A stretch of DNA of 64,000 nucleotides from Yamagishiella unicocca (taxonomy: Eukaryota > Chlorophyta > Chlorophyceae > Chlamydomonadales > Volvocaceae), in assembly GCA_003116995.1 (NCBI GenBank), contig BDSL01000045.1:186001-250000 (forward strand). The letters are read 5' to 3'. The stretch's first letter is position 1. Each line of letters begins with the position of its first letter. Below, in pieces: positions 24,401 through 37,000 of the stretch. Under the pieces are notes generated by a model, which saw only the letters and a list, made by a program, of their open reading frames with translations, had not been told where the DNA came from and ran no database searches. A program made the translations under genes and the position numbers.

Positions 24401-24403
24401 CAT
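14206..24403 (-). CDS. Large coiled-coil protein of unknown function, 13 exons, about 1,991 residues
   Basis: I do not recognise this protein. Minus-strand exons: 24322-24403, 23651-24174, 22195-22846, 21318-21750, 20871-21045, 20476-20637, 19453-20153, 17809-19114, 17321-17506, 16837-16968, 16412-16588, 15121-16041 and 14206-14730; all phases join and the total is divisible by three. It starts MEHLQLNSGSSGGPSEQ. Heptad-rich coiled-coil segments, such as RRMAYERDLLRHQLKASAQ, VEHLQRDRGMLEARVAEMEE, IEGLREEVDRLRAQ, LDERRLMEEQLAERDAAVVA and ELQELRQLFDSYVQRTVA, alternate with Ala/Gly/Pro/Gln-rich disordered linkers. No catalytic motif, zinc finger, GRIP domain or membrane span was seen. A structural or tethering role (cytoskeleton, flagellum or Golgi) is only a guess from architecture. 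It diverges from the OSCA gene across 785 bp. Some linker exons may hide further introns, or two genes may be joined. Confidence 0.75.
16321..16351 (+). repeat. Dispersed repeat family B, copy 1
   Basis: Contains CCCTTGGTTCGTCGGCCG followed by CGGATTCGCGGAT. Near-identical stretches occur at 35506-35534, 36191-36225 and 51793-51825. It lies in an intron of the coiled-coil gene, antisense to it. Confidence 0.8.
20669..20716 (+). repeat. Dispersed repeat family A, partial copy
   Basis: Reads GGAAACCCGTGGATG then AAATCGTTTAAAACAGAAG, matching the partial copy at 44363-44407 and the start of 28259-28337. It lies in an intron of the coiled-coil gene. Confidence 0.6.
22871..22990. repeat. 30-bp tandem repeat, 4 copies
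   Basis: Four copies of AGGGTTTGGGTTGGCGGGAG plus GCGGGGGCTT, in the intron between the second and third exons of the coiled-coil gene. Confidence 0.93.
23020..23077 (-). repeat. Dispersed repeat family C, copy 1
   Basis: On the minus strand it reads CGCCAGCTAGTTTCTGCG, then GTTTCCTCTGTCGTGCAGCC. It is very close to 39740-39797 and to the complements of 25769-25824 and 45863-45925. It lies in the same intron as the 30-bp and 14-bp arrays. Confidence 0.8.
23116..23310. repeat. 14-bp minisatellite, about 14 copies
   Basis: Repeats of GAGTGGGCGGGGGT with a few degenerate units, in an intron of the coiled-coil gene. Confidence 0.93.
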
Positions 24404-25188
24404 TGTTATGTTCTCTGATATTGGTACGCAGTCGTGAGGCTTCTACCTCCTATGTCTTGAGAGGTGATGTTTCGCGCAGCCACACAGCCATAGATCCTGC
24501 CGTTGATGAGCCCGCTGCCCGCCCAATAGCGAGACTGTACCTCAAACAGACAATCGTCCGTCCTGCAGCATCCCTCGACACCGCTATTGCTCTCCTCAGA
24601 GGTCCTCAAAGCGGTCCCGGATCCAAAGCGCATGCGCCAAGGTGCGCGCTGCCGGGCTGGGGCGAGGGGACATTGGCTCGCTCACCTGCTGACCCTTGGG
24701 TCGTCGCGGCCCCGCACCGCGCAATCCTCTACAAAAACGCCCCAGCAATAAATCCGCCCTATATTTGTTTGACACATAGTTGGGAATTCCTTGCCGCCCC
24801 ACTCCGCAGTCCCACCCGGGGGCAACGCGACGACCCACATCCGAGACCGGGGCTGAACCCACCCTATCCACTTATAACCAGGAATTGTTTCCTGCCGCGT
24901 CGTCGCGACCTGCCGCCTGCAGTCTTCGCTTTATTTTCCAGACATACAGGATCACTGCAGTGGCAGTACTAATCAGCGATACTGCCACCAGCAGCAGCAG
25001 CAGCAGCGCCGCCTACCTGCAGCAGCGAGTTAGCTGCCGCCCAGCAGCACAGCGGCACAGCGACCTCGCGCCTGGGCAACGCACCACCACCACCACCACT
25101 ACCGCGCTCCCCTCCATCATCCCTGCGCTCCCTTCGTTCAATCCTTCATTCGCCTTCGTGGTAGACGGCGGGGGTCGTGTATTGAGCG
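24404..25188. promoter_or_regulatory. Divergent intergenic region (coiled-coil gene / OSCA gene)
   Basis: 785 bp lie between two divergent start codons, so both promoters should be here. I see no clear TATA box at a fixed distance. It contains one copy of the GACCC-NN-GGGTC palindrome (24691-24702) and short CAG and CCA runs near 24990-25100. Confidence 0.6.
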
Positions 25189-28042
25189 ATGCCTCTGGAC
25201 CTACGCGCCCTGGGCATCACCGTGGGCGTGGACTTCGCAGTCGCTGCTGCCTGCCTCACCGCCTTCACATTCCTCCGCGCGGCCAGGCACACACGCCGCT
25301 TCTACGCGCCCCGCAGGTGGGCTCCAGGGGGGGCGGGGGGGGGGAAAGAGGAAACCCGCAGGTGGGCTCCAGGGGGGCCGAAGGGGAAGAGAGGAAACCC
25401 GCAGGTGAGCTCCAGGGGGGCCGCGGGGGAAGAGAGGAAACCCGTAGGTGAGCTCCAGGGGGGCCGCGGGGGAAGAGAGGAAACCCGCAGGTGAGCTCCA
25501 GGGGGGGCGGGGGGGGGAAGAGGAAACCCGCAGGTGGGCTCCAGGGGGCCCGCGGGGGGAAGAGAGGAAACCCGTAGGTGCGCTCCAGGGGGGCCGCGGG
25601 GGAAGAGAGGAAACCCGTAGGTGAGCTCCAGGGGGCCCGCGGGGGGAAGAGAGGAAACCCGTAGGTGCGCTCCAGGGGGGCCGCGGGGGGAAGAGAAGAA
25701 ACCTGCCGGGGGCCCCAAGGGGGAAGAGACGAAACCCGTAGGTCGGCCAGGAGCCGCGGGGGTGAGTGGGCGAGGAGGCCCGGTCACATGACATAGGAGA
25801 CCGAGGGCAGAAGCTAGCCAGCGAATTGATTTCGGACACGTGTTTGAGCAGAGTGCATGCCCGAGAACTTGGATTGACCTTTCGGAAACCTCTGGACGCG
25901 GCTCGCCGATGTCGTGCTTGGGGAGATAACAGGAAACTAACTACCGGCCATACCGGTATTGCGTTATCATTGAGGCGCAGCGCACATGGGCGACCTTGGA
26001 TTGTGGGCTGGACATCGTGGGGCGACACACATAATAACCCAGCCCGCAGGGGGGGAGGCAGCCAATCATCATTATTGCGGAAAAATTGCGGAAGGGCGCG
26101 GGTGTCCATACGTATGTGTATGTGCATGTGCACGTGTCCCTTCACCTCCCTACCTTGCCCCCTCCGCACATACACGGCATGCAACCACAAACGAGTGTCC
26201 GAACCTCTTCCTTTTCGGTTTTACGTTGCCTCTTTCGTAACCACGGATTTCGAACCCGAGCAACCTGCGCCGGGACATGCGGCCGCAGGTACTCGCCCCA
26301 TGTACCCCCCGCCGCCCGGCCCCCGCGGCTGCGCTGGTGGTGCTGGGCCTGGCAGCTGGCGCGGCTGCCGCGGGAGCGGGTGCTGGTGCTGGCGGGGACA
26401 GACGGGGCGCAGCACCTCAACTTCCTCAGGCTGGGTGCGTGGGTCGGTGGGTCGGTGGCGGGCAGGGGGTCAGCACGTGGGCGTGTATGGGCGGTAGGTT
26501 GGCAGCAGTCTCCAGGTAAGGGGCGAGCCCCGCTGCTCCCAAGCCCCGCTGCTCCCAAGCCCCGCTGCTCCCAAGCCCCGCTGCACCCAAGCCCCGCTGC
26601 TCCCAAGCCCCGCTGCTCCCAAGCCCCGCCGGGAACTAGGACCGGGCTCGCGCCCCTCATCACCCCCACCCCTAGCTAGCCTACCGCTCCCGCTCCTCCC
26701 CCTCCCCCCTCCCCCCTCTCCTGCTCTCCGGATCCTATGTCATGTAACCGGGTATTCTCGCCGCCCCCTCCTCGCCACCCAGGCCTTCGCTTCTTCCTGT
26801 ACCTCTCGGTGTGGTGCCTGGCGGTGGTGCTGCCCGTCAACATGTCGGTGAGCGACGAGTAATGAGTGGGTGGAGGGTGGGGGGTCAGCAGGTGAACGAG
26901 CCAGGGCCTCCCCAACAGGGCAGTTGACGGGATCCGCCGACAAACTAGGTACGAGGCCGTACGTGTTTCTCGCGCACTATCCCCAACCGCCTCCTACCTT
27001 CTCGTGACACCTGTCCTTACTTCGCACGTCACTCCCTCGCCCCCGCGCCTTTGCCCCCCGCCCGTCCGCCGCCCAACGTCCGCCTCCCGCCGCCCCGCTA
27101 CCACCGCACGTACGAACGCAGGGCACGGAAGTGTCCCGGCTAATGCAGGGCCAGCACCTCACGCCCACCGCCACCAGTGCCGCCGCCGCCGCTGCCGCCA
27201 AAGCTGGCGAATTCACCGGCGCCGGCCTGCTGCTCGGCAACCTGCACACCTACACCCACACCGACACCGGCGGCGCCAACACCACCCCCAACAACAGCAG
27301 TGGCGCCGGCACCGGCGCAGGCACAGACGCCCCCAATCCTGCCACTCTCCCCGCCGCCGCCGCCGCCGGCGCCACCGTCACCCGCGCCGCCTACCCCTTA
27401 ACCCCACCCCCCTCCGCACCAGCCCCCGCAGCACCTAGCCCTCCAGCAGCAGCTACCCCTCCAGCAGCAGCTACCCCCCCAGCAGCAGCACCGCCGCCAC
27501 CTGGGCCACCCGCCGAGCCAAGGGAGCCGCCGGCGGCCGGTGAGGAGGCGGGTGAGGGCCCCCCCAGCGCCTCCCTGCCCGGCACCCCCGCCTCCGGCTC
27601 CCGCTACGTCTTCAGCGACCTGGACCGCGTCAGCCTGGCCAACATCAGCCCGGGCAGCAGCCTCATGTGGGTGCACCTGGCCTCGGTGTACGTGGTGACG
27701 GTGATCACCCTGCTGGTGGGTGCGGGGGGGGGGGGTACAGAAAAGATGGGTGGGGGGGGAGGGGTGCGGTAGGGAGCGGGGAAACACACCCGCTGTGGCA
27801 GGGGCACTGGAGTGCGGGGGGTGGCTCGATCGGTGCGTGGGGGGGGATAGTTGGTGGTGGTAGGACATGCATAGGGGTGGGGCCGGGCCACCGCGCCACC
27901 GGGCCGGTCAGGTGTGCGACCGGTCATCGTGGGCGGGAGCGGGTTCGCGCTGTCAGGTGGGAAGTAGTCTCGCTCACTCACCGACTGGTCCCCCGCATCA
28001 CCACTGCGTACTCACCCGCCCGCTCCCCAACTCCGTCTCCGG

Positions 28043-28094
<52 letters not shown>

Positions 28095-31000
28095 CCGCAG
28101 GTGCTGTGGCAGCAGAGCCGGGAGGCGGTGGCTCTGCGGGTGCTGTTCGTGACGCACTCGCAGCCGGGGGGCAGCTCGCACACGGTGCTGCTGAGGGACA
28201 TACCCGGTAAGGGGGGAGGAGGGGGAGGTGAGAGGAAACCCGTGGGGGAGGGGTGGGATTGCAAGCAAGGAAAACCCGTGTACGAAAGAGAAAACCGTTT
28301 AGGACAGCCGTTTGGAGATGCATGCTGGAGAACTTGGTGGGGGAGGAGGGGGAGAGGGGAATGGAGGAAACACACGCAGGTTTGGATAGTCAGGAAACAA
28401 GCGGCGGGCGGAATGACACAGGAGGAGAACGAGGGTGCGTGGGATATGAGCGAGAGACAGAAACTGAAGGGGCGCGTATGTTCTACGCACGTCGGCAGCA
28501 TGATATACAGTCCAGGGGTGTTGGCAACAAACACCGGGGTGCGGGCGCCGTGGCTTTCCGAGTACTGCTCTTCCCCAATGCATGCACACATACATACGTC
28601 TTTCACCTAAGCGCCTCGATAAGCTCCTCGAAGGTAGACGCATAATTATGCAGCGGTACTTGATTGCTTCATACATCATCAGTTGCGGCGGGTACATGAA
28701 ACAAACGGGGGCCCGCCAGCATGCCGCCGCGCGCCCCCAATGCGCCAAGGATATGCCCGATGGATGGGGTGCACGCGCGCGCCTGCCGGTAGGTTGCGCT
28801 GCGGCGCTGCGGGAAGCCAGCAGCAGCAGCAGCAGCAAGGGCACGGTGCGCAGTCAGGGCGCCGCGGGCCGTGCAGTCAGGGCGCCGAATCCCGCGCTGC
28901 CCGCCCCGAATAGTGGCCATCCGTTCCTATTTACTGGTACGGTATGCACGTCTGCATTATTATTCCTGCTGCGCGCGCAGTCTTTGTTTCTTCGTGCTGC
29001 TGGCGTTGTCGGTGTCGCACCTCAGCCACGCGATGACGCCCGCCGCGAAAGTCCGCTGACGCTTGCTTTGCTTGCCGCGAACTTGCACACTTGTCAACGG
29101 ATCGGTCAAGTATTATATTTTATTAGTTAATTGGTTAAATCGGAGACCGCTATGCAAGTAAATAAACAATAACACACATGCAGCTCTACGTATGACTTGC
29201 GGCTGGATGCGCCTAGCTAATGCATTCATTCGGTGTCGTCGACGACTAAGCGCGCCCCCTAGTCCAGTAGCATGCGCGCGCGTCCCGGTGTCCGAAGGCT
29301 ATGCACACACTACATTTTCCCAGTCGCGCTACGTACTGGTTCTTTATTTATGTAACCGCCATAAGGAATGAAGCATCGCCGATTCGCCGTATGGAACCCC
29401 CTGGGGCGCGAGGCTATCAAGCGATAAACTTAGCACGAGAGAAACGGCATGTGCTTATGCCGCTCGCTTGCTAATGAGCTATCAGCGAGCCACGGACGGG
29501 CTTGTTCCTTTGCGCATTGGCGCAGTGCGCGCGGCATTGGTCGTACATACCCGTGCCAAGAACGGGCGTACACGCACTGCCGTACCAAGAACGGGCGACG
29601 CACGCGGTGAGTTCGTACATTATTTAAAGAGTGCGACAGCCTCAGCATCTGCAGCAACACGATCGTGTCCTCAGCAGCAACACATTATTATTAGCAACAA
29701 AGCTGTTGCTTGTCGATGCCGATGCATGCCCATGGATGTATCGGCATTTTGTACGCGCCTTGCGTTTCTCGAAAGCAGCTGCGCACGCAGACTCTTGTTG
29801 CTTGCTTTCTTGAAAACTTTTCAAAGCACGCGCACATTGCGAGATATGTATGGATAGATAGCGGCCAGCAGAGTTTCGTTCATAACAACTGCTTAACATC
29901 ATTAATGTCTTCCTACTATCAACTGCGGCAACAAGCGGCAACGTTTAGCGAAACATACGGCCTAGACACACACGTAAGCACGTACGAATCGACATAATTG
30001 CTCGGCCAGGAGACAACGGAACGGTTGAAGGAAAACGTTTCCCAGCCACCACGTGATGGAAAGCGCCTTTTCAGCAGTCGGACGGTCAGATTCCCAGTTT
30101 ATTCGGAGAGTCGGTACATATTCTGGCGGGCAAAAGGGTCGCAGACAGCAACACCATATCCGGCGGCGAAACGCGTACAAGAGGCCCGGCTCTGGGAGGT
30201 GAGCTTAAACCCTACATCGCGCCAGGTCGGCGGAGGGGCGTGGAAGTGCGATCTCCCTCGGGTGCAGCACATTCGCGCAGCGGCGGGCCTACTTACCTCC
30301 CCAGCGAATGGATAAACGGATGGAATAGTAGCTACTATCTAGCTGGCTGGGCGGGCGACCCCACGAAGTAGACCAGCACCCATTCTCGGAGACGATGGTG
30401 AGGCATTGGTAGCATCTTACATTGCTGTACGTATGTGGTGGATGTTTATTATATTTGGGTCGCCTGGAATTGCTTGCGTCGCGCGCAAGTAAAGCAGCAA
30501 GCAGCAGCCTGCGTGCCCCGCGCCGCATCCGCCGTTCGTCGGGATGTTAATTGCTGCTGCGTGCACGGATCGATGCATATACACACGCACGCGACACATA
30601 CACACGTACACACACACGTACACACGCACGTACACACTGATACACACGAGCGAGGAGCTTGGCGGTCAATTATTCACACCCGCATTTTCGCGGCTCAGCG
30701 GCGGTGAATAAACACACGCACGTGCGCTCACCCGACCTACCCGCCTAGCTAGCCGAGCCACTGCTGCGTGCGTCCACACGCATACGTCATCAGTTCGCCG
30801 CCGGGCGGAATGAGAGGATAGCCCGTGGGTCGGCACCGGCTAGCTAGGAAAGCCGGGCGGCAGCAGGCGGCGGCGGCGGGCGCGCCATTCAACGCGACCC
30901 CCGAAAATGGTGGCTGCTGCTGCGTGCCAAGTATGGCGCAACTCAACAAGAATATGAAATGCCGCTGGCGGCAACTAATAGCACAGCGGCTATCGCAGCT

Positions 31001-34000
31001 AGCAGCACCGATGATGAGCTTATTAAGCGAACATATGAAGGACAGAAGAGATAGCGGGCCATCGCTCGGCGGCTATCAACGAGCTGCTGTCGCTGCATTC
31101 TGCGGCATGCTGCTGTTGTGATCCAGTTAGCGGTGTCGCCACGCAAGCAAGCAATCGAGTGTTGGGCAATCCGCAGCAGCAGGCAGCAGACAGTCAGGCG
31201 TATGTACGTGGGATCCATGCACCCGTCAGCTAGATAGCCCCAGCAGGAAGCGGGCGAGGCTTCGCTGTGCCGGTCTGCTCCCACCTAACGCTGTGTTAGT
31301 TACGGCTGTAACAAACACTGGGTCCCATCCGCGATCGATCGATTAAACTGTGGTATATGTCATCGTACGTGTGCTCGGTGAATCCATGCGATCAGAGGCG
31401 ACGCGCGCGCGTTGCTGATCATTGCTATGCATGTGTGTGTGTGTGTGATGCGTGTACAGGCCTCGAGTACGGCACCCTGCTGCAGCGCGTTCGTGGCTGG
31501 CTGGCAACCGCCACGCTCTTCCGCTTCCTGCCCCACCGCCTGCGCGCGGCGCTCCTCGACGCCTCGCAGCGCACCCTGGGCGGCGCGCAGAGCGGCATTG
31601 CGGCGGCTGGCAACCTGGCGGGCAGGTGGGGGGCTGGCGTGGGTGGGTGGGTCGGGGTGGTGGTGCGTGTGGTTGGTTGGGTAGGTGGATGGTGCGAACT
31701 CGAGGAGGGAATTATTAGGTACTAATCTAGCTATCTAGCTATCTAGCTATCTAGCTATCTAGCTATCTACCTGCCGTTATCCCCAGGTAGCTACTTGCCA
31801 ACCTAGCTGTGTAACTAACAATCTGCCTGTACGCCCGCAAGCCGACAAAGTCGCCCTTACTTTCCCACCTGCCGCGCCTATGACTGTATATCCATCCATC
31901 CACTGATTTTTAGGTATCTGGACCGCCTGGATGCCGTACTGCGGGCCGACAGCAGCCCCCTGGGCCCCACTGCTGGCGGCGGCTCCACGGAGGGTGAGCA
32001 CACATGGCTGCCGCCCGCAGAGACGACAGCAGCAGCAGCAGCAGCAGCAGCCGGCACTCCGATCCGGCCGCCAGCCGCACCCGCCTTGGGCAGCAGCAGG
32101 GACCCAACAGCGGCTGCTGGTTTCTCTCACCATGATGATGATGATGACGACGGCGCGCCACCACTACCGCCACCACTACCGCCACCCGCGACGTCATCTT
32201 CGGAGTCCTCGGACACGACCTCGGGCGGCTGCTGGGAAGCGGAGGGCCCCCTGGAGTCCAGCGGGACGGAGGGGCAGCGGCGGGAGGGCGGCAGCAGCAG
32301 CAGGCCGCTACTGCCGCCACGTCGCCGCCGGCGGTCCAGCGGCCTCCCCCTGCAGCCGCTCCAGCAGCAGCAGCAGCACCCGGGTCCGCCTCCGCTGCAG
32401 CAGCAAGCGCTGAGTGGCTGGACTCGTGCGGAGGCGGCGCTACGGACCATGGACCCGCCGGTGGGTGGGTGTATGGGTGGCTGGCAGAGGCTGCGTGGCG
32501 GTGCGAGGGTAGGGCGCGGCGACGGCGATGGCTGCTGCGCACGGATACAAAGAATGGGGGTGTATAAGAACCGTTTTACGCAACGGGACAGGATTGTTGG
32601 CGCATGGTCGTTGGACACCAGTTTTGTGGGCGAAAAAATGGGGGGGGGGGGCTGGGCGGGCGGCCGAGGGGAGTGGCTGTGTTCGCCCGCACCTCAAAAC
32701 CTTCTCCAGCATGCATCTCGAAACGCCTGTTCTGAACGGTTCTTCTTTCGTACGCGAGTTTTCCTTGCAACCCCAACCCACGAAACCCACTGTGGTGGGG
32801 TGCGCAGGCGTTCGTGGCGGCGGAGCTGGCGGAGGTGTTCCCGCCGTGTCACCTGGTGGCCCTGCATGTCGTACGGGACGAGCGCAGCCTGTCGGGCCTT
32901 GTGGCGCAGTACCTCGCGACGAAGCGGTCGCTGGAGGACGTGGTGGACACGTACGCGGGGCAGCTGGCGGCGGGCAGGAGGGTGCGGCGGAGGGAGGTGC
33001 GGCGGGCAGGAGGGTGCGGCGGAGGGAGGTGCGGCGGGCAGGAGGGTGCGGCGGAGGGAGGTGCGGCGGGCAGGAGGGTGCGGCGGAGGGAGGTGCGGCG
33101 GGCAGGAGGGTGCGGCGGAGGGAGGTGCGGCGGGCAGGAGGGTGCGGCGGAGGGAGGTGCGGCGGGCAGGAGGGTGCGGCGGAGGGAGGTGCGGCGGGCA
33201 GGAGGGCGCGGCGGAGGGAGGTGCGGCGGGCAGGAGGGTGCGGCGGAGGGAGGTGCGGCGGGCAAGGCTGGAAGACGGGCAGACGGGCAGCAAGCAGTAG
33301 TAGCGGTGGACCCGCGCCGCAAGGAAGGCGTTTTCTGTTGGGATGGACGGGATCCAACCAGGTTTTGGGTGTTGATGTTGATGTTGATGTCGTTGTGGGG
33401 ATGGGTCGGCCTGGCCAGTACTACTGGGCCCCCTGCGGGCGGCTGCCATCATAGCTTGTTGCCCGCTGCGCGCCCTGCTCGTCACCCGTCCCGCCACCGC
33501 ATCCGCCACCAAGCCGCCGCAACCCGCCACTGCGCGCAGGTGCGCGTGCTGGGACCCCTGCTGGGCCAGTGGGCGATGGACCTGTACGGCGTACGGCCGG
33601 TGCGAGTGGACGAGCTGCTGCACCTGCGCACCCGCCTGGAGGCGCTGTACGAGCAGATCCGGGACGGGCTGGCACGGGTGGACGAGCTGCCGTACGTCCC
33701 AACCGCCTTCGCGACCTTCAGGTGCGCCTCGCTCGCCCGCCCCTCCCCCTCCCCTGCGCTGCCAACTCCATCCAGCCGCCACCTGGGCCCTATACCGCAT
33801 CGGTCCCCGTCCAGTCCTCGCTCCTCGTCCGTCCGTCCTAACCCTCTTCCCGCCAACCTCCCCCATCACCCTCACGGGTTCTCCTTGCAACCCCCCACTC
33901 CCACCCTCACCCCCACCTCGCTCCAGTCGCCGCTGGGACGCCGCCGTGGTGTCCTCTGCCCTCCACGACCGCGACGAGGCGCTGTGGCGAGCCAGCCCCG

Positions 34001-37000
34001 CCCCCCACCCCGGCGAGCTGCTGTGGGACAACCTGAGGCTGCGGCTGTGGCAGCTCAGCGGCCGGACGGCGGTGGCGCGGACCGCCTTCGTGGCGCTTCT
34101 GCTGACGTACTCGGTGCCCATATCGGCGCTGCAGGGGCTGCTCCAGGTGACGACCCGCGGGGGCCTGACGGGCTGACGGTGTGCTGGGGAAGGGTGAAGA
34201 AGGGGAGGTTTTAACTTTTAAGGGTTTTACGGAAGGGGAGGAGGGGGCTCCACAGTGGCCTGAGACCTGCGCGTACCTGAGAGCAACGGCAAAGACACGT
34301 ACCCGCATACCCGCCTACCCATACACACGCGGGGTGTGTATGGGTACACACGCATGCCTACACACGCATGCATGTGCGCTTCTCCCGTCCGCCGCGAATG
34401 CATGATCCGTTTCTGCCGCCGCCGGTGAGGGCCGGCGAGGGGCGGGGCCCCATCCAACACCATCTATCGCTCGCTGGCCCCGCACCGCGACCCGCTGCTG
34501 CAGCTCCGGAAACTGGAGCGGCTGCCGGTGTTCCGTTCCCTGGTTCGGCTGCCCCTGGTCCGCGGCCTGCTGTCGGGGCTGCTGCCTGGCGCGGTGCTGC
34601 GGCTGTTCCTGCTGCTGCTGCCGGGGCTGGTTTCGGGGCTGGTGCGGTGGAGCGGTGCGGCCAGCCTGAGCGAGGTGGACTTCAGAGCCACGACGCTCGC
34701 CTTCGACTTCCAGGTGGCCGCGGGGGGGAGCGTGGGAGGGTGTGGGTGGGTGTGGGAGGGTGTGGGAGGGTGTGGGAGGGTGTGGGAGGGTGTGGGAGGG
34801 TGTGGGAGGGCGTGGGAGGGTGTGGGAGCGGGCGCCGCACGTACCCCACCCCCGGCCCACCCCGCAACGCGCATTTGCCTCCGGGGTGCATGAACGTGTA
34901 CAGTGGACTTGGAGCGTATTGCCGTACATGGCTGGAGCGCACATACATTGTCGGGAGCGGATGGCCACGTCAGCATCACGCTCTCACGTGAGGCAGTCCC
35001 TCCGTCCGGCGCCAGCATGCTCTGCCCTCGACAACCCACGACATCCACCGCTCCCCGCCCGGCCCCACCCCACCGCCACTGCGGTCAACGGTTTTAATGC
35101 CACCCCACCGCCACTGCCCCCTTCCCCCCCTTCCCCCCAGGTCGTCGCTGTGTTCCTGGCTTCCTTCGTGGCGGGTGCGCTGCTCAACCAGATCTCGGAG
35201 TTCGTGGCGCAGCCGGGGGCGGTGCTGACGGTGCTAGGCACGGGCGCACCGCAGACGGCTTCCTTCTTCATCGCCTACATACTGCTCAACGTGGGTGCCT
35301 GCGGGGGGGGGGGGAGGGGGGGGGTTGGGGGGGCGCGAGTGGATGCCGCGTGCCTCGTGTGTATGTGTGCACCGACCCCTCCCCTGCCTCGCTGCCCTTC
35401 TCCTTCGCATGTGTATGCCGCACTAGCACGCGGTTCTTCGCATGTGTATGCCGCACTAGCACGCGGTTCTTCGTTCGCTTCCCCTGCCTCGCTGTCCCCC
35501 CGCTCCTCGGTTCGTCAGCCGTGGATTCGCGGATCCTCTTATGAAATCCCCCCGCTCCGAGCCGAGGAACGGGCTGTTATTTACTTTCGTTGCATCATCA
35601 GGAGTTGAGCCTTGCACGCGTGAGTCGTGGGCCCTGCCGCTTGCTTGGTTTCTTGAGCATTTAGATAGGTAGACCGGCAGTCCCTCCAGCGTTCAAACCC
35701 CTACCAACCACGCGACCCCGCTGGCCCCCTCCCGCCCTCCCGCCCCTCCGCCCGGGTGGCTCCTTGCCCCCCAGGGACTGGTGGTGGCGCCGCTGGGTGT
35801 ACTGCGCCCCTTCGGCCTGGCGGCGCTGGCGGTGCGCAGCGGTCTGGCGGCAACACCCCGCGCCCGGGACCGGCTGTGGGAGGCGGAGGCGGCGCGGTTC
35901 GCCGGCAGTGTACCGCACCACAGCCTCATGATACTGCTGGGTGGGTGGGTTTCGAGGAAGACCCGTGGCTGGGTGGGTGGGTCGGCTGGGTGGCTGGGTG
36001 GGTGGCTGGGTGGGTGGGTCGGCTGGGTGGCTGGGTGGGTGGCTGGGTGGGTGGCTGGGTGGGTGGGTGGGGGGGTGGGTGGCTCGGGTTGGTAGCTGGG
36101 GCCGCACTGTGGTGCCATCGCGAGCTGGCCACGAATCGAAGTCTATCCACCCAGGCCCCTGCCCTGCCCCTGGCCCGTACCCCCTCATCGCCCTTGGTTT
36201 GTCGGCCGGCCGTGGATTCGCGGATATATGTTTACCCCTCTGGTGCGCTGTCGACACACGGCCCCGCCGTCCTGGCCGCCTGGGTCCCCTCGCCAACCCT
36301 GCACCCCCACCATTGCTTGCACATCCCCACCATTGCTTGCACACCCACACGCACCACTGCCAGCTGTACTCCTTCCTCAAGGCACACACACGCACACACA
36401 CGCACACACACGCACGCACACACGCCGTAAACTGGCACGCACACACACACACGCACACACGCACACACGCCGTAAACTGGCACGCACGCGCCGTTTCGCG
36501 GCTAAGCTGCTGATGATGGCTAAGCGCACTCCCAACACCCTAAACACCACGTCCCGCCCCCGCGCCCCGGCCGCCTCCCCCAGGCCTGGTGTACAGCCTG
36601 GTCAACCCGCTGGTGCTCCCCGCCTGTGTGGTGTACTTCGCGCTGGTCGGGCTGCTGGAGCGCTACCAGCACTGCTACTGCTGGAGCAGGCCCTACGAGA
36701 GCGGCGGGAAGATGTGGAGCCAGGTGGGGGCCCGGGGGAGGCGCCCGGAGGCCGGCCGCACGGCCTGCCTGCTGGCTGGGGGAGAGATAGAGGAATCATA
36801 GCTGGCGGGGGAGCGCAGCCGCAAAGCCTCAGCAGCCGCAGCAGGTGAAGCCCTGCATCGTCACCTCGCACCCGCACCAGCGCGCCTGGGACGCTTGCGA
36901 TGATGAAGAACACGGGGCCCCCTCCCCTCCCGGTCCGCAGCAAGTACCCCCTGCCCACGCCTCCCTTGCCCCCAACCACACATGCGCCGCCATTTGATTG

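Noticed and set aside
29468..29857. Possible gene nested in the long OSCA intron
   Set aside because: A 129-residue frame without recognisable motif, acceptor/donor structure or codon bias.
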